From: a virus
IMG/VR virus record: IMGVR_UViG_3300045962_000016
Coordinates: 1 to 29,218 of that record
Reading direction: 5' to 3' (one strand)
Length of the DNA: 29,218 nt
Shown piece by piece: positions 25,748-29,218 of this stretch. The notes under the pieces are model-generated. The model worked only from the letters and a program-made list of their open reading frames with translations. It was not told the origin of the DNA and did not search any database. Position numbers and translations under genes: made by a program. How positions within the stretch are numbered: the first letter of the stretch is position 1; each line of letters begins with the position of its first letter.

Positions 25748-25779
25748 TAAATATAAGGAACATTTATTGTTTTGTCAAA
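25748..25779 (-). promoter_or_regulatory. Bacteroidota-type promoter for the SSB gene
   Basis: On the minus strand TTTGACA (25779-25773) is followed 20 bases after its TTG by TATATTTA (25755-25748), one mismatch from the TAnnTTTG -7 box of Bacteroidota sigma factors; TTG matches the -33 box. It lies about 30 bases upstream of the SSB ATG at 25716 and directly behind a terminator. A host RNA polymerase could start the replication block here. Role inferred. Confidence 0.55.
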
Positions 25780-25794
25780 TGATTATATAAAAAA

Positions 25795-25820
25795 AAAAGA
25801 GTCCTAATTAGGACTCTTTT
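25795..25820 (-). terminator. Strong bidirectional hairpin terminator
   Basis: AAAAGAGTCCTAATTAGGACTCTTTT is a 26-base palindrome with a GC-containing stem; A-runs on the left and T-runs on the right give terminator character on both strands. On the minus strand the stem is followed by TTTTTTTTTATATAA. It closes the structural transcript ending at 25848 before the SSB promoter. Confidence 0.9.
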
Positions 25821-25847
25821 TAAAATTACGTTTAAAATTATTATATC

Positions 25848-26504
25848 TTAAATGAATGATTGTCTTATTTGGTCATCCGTAAAATTTTCAACCTCATCAG
25901 TAGTTAAAATATATTCATTTTTACCTGTTTTTTCAATGTCTTTTTGTTTATCAATGAAAAAATCACTTAACTTTTGTTTATAAGGACCTGAATCAAGACT
26001 TCTTAACTCTAATTTTTCTTCAGGAGTTTTAGGTCTATATTTTTCAATCTTGTCCTCTAAACTATTTAACTTATCAACAATTTGGTCCATATTACCCAAT
26101 TTACCTTCTAACTCATCTAATTGATTAAATAAATTATTAAAATAATCGTCTTGTTTTTCTTCAATAGTTTTTTGAGAATTAACTAAATCGGTTATTTCTA
26201 ACTCTTCAGTATCATCTGAACCTTCTTCAGTATTTGAATCTCCACCTATAACATTACCATCATCATTTAGTTTTTCAACATCAGGGTCATTAACCGTATC
26301 GATAGGTTGTGCGGTCGTAGGTTCCATAGGGGGTGTGGATTCCATATCACCTATTTCCTCCTCATCTGGCATAGGACCACCCACTTCTCCGGCAGGTAAA
26401 TCATCTTCCGGTGATGGTGGTAATTCAGCTTCCTGTTCCGTAATATAGTTATTTATTGAATTATATCTTGTTAACTCGTCAAGTATTTTTTTATCAATTT
26501 CCAT
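25848..26504 (-). CDS. Acidic low-complexity protein with coiled coil (218 aa)
   Basis: I do not recognise the family. The 218-residue protein starts with a short helical segment (RYNSINNYITEQ), then a long Asp/Glu/Pro-rich disordered region (about residues 25-110), then a likely coiled coil (about 115-160, with QLDELEGKLGNMDQIVDKL) and a C-terminal helical part. Such acidic disordered proteins occur as phage scaffold, chaperone or linker proteins. It follows a 74-residue gene after 6 bases, behind the hub-like gene, and ends at a strong terminator, so it is in the late structural block. Role not visible. Confidence 0.55.
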   Translation of the reverse strand: MEIDKKILDELTRYNSINNYITEQEAELPPSPEDDLPAGEVGGPMPDEEEIGDMESTPPMEPTTAQPIDTVNDPDVEKLNDDGNVIGGDSNTEEGSDDTEELEITDLVNSQKTIEEKQDDYFNNLFNQLDELEGKLGNMDQIVDKLNSLEDKIEKYRPKTPEEKLELRSLDSGPYKQKLSDFFIDKQKDIEKTGKNEYILTTDEVENFTDDQIRQSFI

Positions 26505-26510
26505 ATTTAA

Positions 26511-26735
26511 TTATCCGTTTAACAGTTGTTTAACTCCGTTTGAAGTTTCCACCTGAATTCGTTTATTTGTTCTCATAGTATTGTCTACTCTTTCAATAAG
26601 ACCGTCTCTCATACTTATAGTATAACAGTCACCAGTATCCAAATCACAAACTTGTTTAGTTCCGTCTCCGTTATCTTTTTCAGACATTTTAGTATTCTTA
26701 CCCAAATAATTGTCTAGTATTAATTTTAAATCCAT
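26511..26735 (-). CDS. Small virion-block protein (74 aa), unknown
   Basis: A 74-residue protein with no known motif. Its two cysteines lie eight residues apart in KQVCDLDTGDCYT, which could form a disulfide or bind metal. The leader before the ATG is A-rich (ATAAAAACAAAATATG) with a copy of the 12-base candidate late promoter 8 bases from the start. It lies between the hub-like gene and the acidic protein in the structural block. Function unknown. Confidence 0.5.
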   Translation of the reverse strand: MDLKLILDNYLGKNTKMSEKDNGDGTKQVCDLDTGDCYTISMRDGLIERVDNTMRTNKRIQVETSNGVKQLLNG

Positions 26736-26742
26736 ATTTTGT

Positions 26743-26757
26743 TTTTATTATAAATAT
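26743..26757 (-). promoter_or_regulatory. Candidate late promoter (TATTTATAATAA)
   Basis: The minus strand reads ATATTTATAATAAAA, ending 8 bases before the ATG at 26735, in the gap after the hub-like gene. This is an exact 12-base match to the copies before 4878 and 17290, with the same spacing to the start codon as at 4878 and 14005. Promoter role inferred. Confidence 0.5.
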
Positions 26758-26784
26758 CGTTTATTATGAAAAAATTTAATTTTA

Positions 26785-29218
26785 TTACGTTATATCGTAT
26801 AAATTAATAGATTCCTTAACTAAACTTTCAATTTTTTTCTTATCCACATCATCCATATCAGTGTAAACATTATCATCTAAAGTAATAGGTCCACTGTTTA
26901 GTATTAAGAATTTAGATATACTAATCTCATCTTTTGTTACATCATCAACTCTCTTCTCCCATCTACTTTTAAGTAAACCAATATTATCAAGTAAACTATT
27001 AAACGCAACATAAGGAGTGTTGTTTTTAACACAGTAAAATAACTTACTTGACATGTATTGATTAACAATACCTTGAGAATATTTTTCTTTTATACTTATA
27101 CCTGAAAAATTATTATCATAGGATATAAATTGATTACTTTTATTTGAACCTAAGTATATAGATGCAAATATAATATACTCTAAATTACCACTGTTAGCAT
27201 CAACCGTATTTACTATATTAACTTTAACATCAGCATACGAACTGCTAGTTAATGATGGTACGACATTTTCAAATTCACTATAAACACCATTATAATTAGG
27301 TTCACAATTACTAGTGTTAGAATACTCTTTATTTGGTTGATTCAACAAATCATTAGCAACACCACTTTTTTGAGTTATCACATTAGTATTAGTATTCCCT
27401 GTTTTAGTGGTACTTGGAGTTGCAATTTTATCATTATTGTTTTCAAGTATACTATTTAACAAGTTATTTCTTAGAGTTTGAATATAGTTATCCACTCTAG
27501 GTAGTCCCGCAAAAGGTTGTCTAATACCTTCAATAATAGTTTCAAATTGACCCGGATTAATTGTATGGTCCACTCTTGTAATCATGTATGGACCATTAAA
27601 CATAGGAACATGTCTTAAATTAAAATACATAGTCGGTTGTAACATAGCATTACCCATCATAGATAAAACACAACTATAACTTCTATTCTTATATATATTA
27701 TATAAACCTAAATTTGAATTGCTTTGTTGATAACTGTTTACCAAAGCATTTTCAGCCTCTATAGATTCATAAGTGGCTTTCCCCGGATTTTGCGAAACTC
27801 TAAAAGATGTAAAAATAGACTGATTCTGAGGACCAATGTCAACGTTAAAACCAACAACTTTATTAGAAATAGCAAAATCATCTTTATCTTCGTTGATATC
27901 ATCAACAAATCCACTATCCGGTTTACGTAAATCAGGGGCGTCACTCTTAAATCTGTAACTACCATTATCCTCCATCGATAGTTTAGAGCTTCCTGTATTC
28001 CCATATAAACAAACTAACTTGGTTGACGATTCTCGGTAATCCACACTCTCGAACGTACCAAATAAAGTATTCGCCGAATCTAAACTACTTTCCGGTTTAG
28101 GTGTAGGATTTTTAACGACTTTATTTACGTTATAGAAATTAAAATATGAAGGGACGTTAAGTACATTAAACCCATTATCCACGATAATAGTTGTCACAAA
28201 TGTTAACACATCCATTGAACTGCTATTTTCAATATCATGAAGTAAGTCTTTTAATTTGTATATATCAACAAAAACTTCGTTACCAATATCTCTACTTGCC
28301 CTATCTAAAAATAACACACCCTCAAACACAGTTTCCGTTGAAAAATCGTGACCCGAAATCCACTTGTCATTTAAAGCTTTAAATAACTCCCATAATTCTA
28401 CTTTAATTTGTTCACCACCTAAAATAGCACTTTTCTTCTTTAAAGAAGTACTCGAATCCACATCAGGTAAACTTGACCTTAATTTAGTAATTAAATTATT
28501 TGTTATCTTATTTTGAAAACTATCCGCATCATTTATATAATTTTCGATTAATTGACCAAATTTAGCCGACGTCATTGTCGAATCTTTTAGTTTTTGAGTG
28601 GCATACATTTTAATGATTGGTGAAAAGTTTTTTATATTTTCAGAATTAAAAGATACGTTATTATCAATAAAAAAATCCGTAATGTAGGAACCATCATTAT
28701 CATAAACTAATTCAGGAATATCCGAAAACCCAACATATAATTCTAAATCTCTCCACTCATTAGGATATGCTAGTTTGGAATTAGCTACGGTAATAGTATT
28801 ACTAATTGTAGGTAAAGCATTTGGAGTAGATAGACTATATTGTTCCCAAGTATAACCATCAACAAGTGTTGTATTATTTGCAAACGAATAAAAAAGTCTT
28901 TTATCAAATAGACCGGGATTACCGTATTTGAAGTAAACATTATATTCTAAAAATTGACCCACCACATTACTGAAAAAATCCATTTGCTCATTTTGGGATT
29001 TACTTACCGTTCCCTCACCTGTGGTTAAAGTCACCTTAGGTATTCGACACATTTGTATAAAAAATTCATGAAAATTTGTGAAGTTACTAACAGTCCCATT
29101 CCCATCTATCGCTGCGAAATCTTCAGGACTAGTTTTTATATCAAATCTACTCTTTGAAAAGTCTAAAAACTTAGTCTCAAATTGGTCCATCACGTCTTTT
29201 TCAAAAACTGAAAACGTT
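26785..29218 (-). CDS. Baseplate-hub-like tail protein (N-terminus may lie beyond window)
   Basis: The protein is at least 802 residues. Residues about 505-557 hold MMGNAMLQPTMYFNLRHVPM followed by FNGPYMITRVDHTINPGQFE and TIIEGIRQPF. This resembles the C-terminal beta-barrel part of tail hub proteins of the gp27/late-control-D type, where 'G.Y.It.v.H.i..g.F.t' is typical. The hub sits at the tail axis and threads the tube and tip. A GTG at 29193 or ATG at 29190 could start it, but the frame stays open to base 29218 with no stop and no A-rich leader upstream, so the real start is probably outside. The rest is Asn/Ser-rich and beta-like. Hub identity is inferred from one segment and the tail context; other baseplate structural proteins remain possible. 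Confidence 0.6.
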   Translation of the reverse strand, partial: TFSVFEKDVMDQFETKFLDFSKSRFDIKTSPEDFAAIDGNGTVSNFTNFHEFFIQMCRIPKVTLTTGEGTVSKSQNEQMDFFSNVVGQFLEYNVYFKYGNPGLFDKRLFYSFANNTTLVDGYTWEQYSLSTPNALPTISNTITVANSKLAYPNEWRDLELYVGFSDIPELVYDNDGSYITDFFIDNNVSFNSENIKNFSPIIKMYATQKLKDSTMTSAKFGQLIENYINDADSFQNKITNNLITKLRSSLPDVDSSTSLKKKSAILGGEQIKVELWELFKALNDKWISGHDFSTETVFEGVLFLDRASRDIGNEVFVDIYKLKDLLHDIENSSSMDVLTFVTTIIVDNGFNVLNVPSYFNFYNVNKVVKNPTPKPESSLDSANTLFGTFESVDYRESSTKLVCLYGNTGSSKLSMEDNGSYRFKSDAPDLRKPDSGFVDDINEDKDDFAISNKVVGFNVDIGPQNQSIFTSFRVSQNPGKATYESIEAENALVNSYQQSNSNLGLYNIYKNRSYSCVLSMMGNAMLQPTMYFNLRHVPMFNGPYMITRVDHTINPGQFETIIEGIRQPFAGLPRVDNYIQTLRNNLLNSILENNNDKIATPSTTKTGNTNTNVITQKSGVANDLLNQPNKEYSNTSNCEPNYNGVYSEFENVVPSLTSSSYADVKVNIVNTVDANSGNLEYIIFASIYLGSNKSNQFISYDNNFSGISIKEKYSQGIVNQYMSSKLFYCVKNNTPYVAFNSLLDNIGLLKSRWEKRVDDVTKDEISISKFLILNSGPITLDDNVYTDMDDVDKKKIESLVKESINLYDIT

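Overview
The window looks like part of a tailed-phage genome with a contractile, T4-like tail. It is AT-rich and every gene lies on the minus strand, so transcription runs from high to low coordinates. Two things point to a host in the Bacteroidota (Flavobacteriia-like). First, ribosome binding sites of the GGAGG type are missing and starts are preceded by A-rich leaders. Second, a tail protein carries SprB-like repeats, and a promoter of the TTG/TAnnTTTG type precedes the single-strand DNA-binding gene. Recognisable T4-core genes are gp6, gp25, gp32, UvsX, RNase H, gp41 and NrdA/NrdB. No integrase, tRNA, CRISPR array or insertion sequence was seen. No gene-free stretch exceeds about 135 bases.

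Layout in transcription order: (1) 29218-25848 holds a baseplate-hub-like protein that is open at the window edge, a 74-residue protein and an acidic low-complexity protein, ended by a strong hairpin terminator. (2) 25779-17342 is the replication and nucleotide block: a host-type promoter, the gp32-like SSB, a second terminator, a small protein, UvsX recombinase, RNase H/5'-3' exonuclease, a single-pass membrane protein, an unknown protein, the DnaB/gp41-type helicase, NrdB and NrdA, then a third terminator. (3) 17328-1 is a late structural block: gp25, gp6, a membrane-anchored alpha/beta hydrolase, a 1762-residue protein with an internal hydrophobic block, four uncharacterised virion-like proteins (one with a PKD domain), a 997-residue baseplate/tail protein, and a protein with SprB-like repeats that runs off the left edge.

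The middle block would supply dNTPs (NrdA/NrdB), unwind the template (helicase), coat single strands (SSB), remove primers (RNase H) and drive recombination-dependent replication (UvsX). The flanking blocks would build the baseplate and the host-contacting tip. A 12-base motif, TATTTATAATAA, occurs just upstream of three structural genes, with a one-base variant before a fourth, and before no replication gene. It is a good candidate for the late promoter core of this phage.

The least explained parts are the 13-kb array of large structural genes (977-14005), the internal membrane block of the 1762-residue protein, and the hydrolase inserted between baseplate genes.
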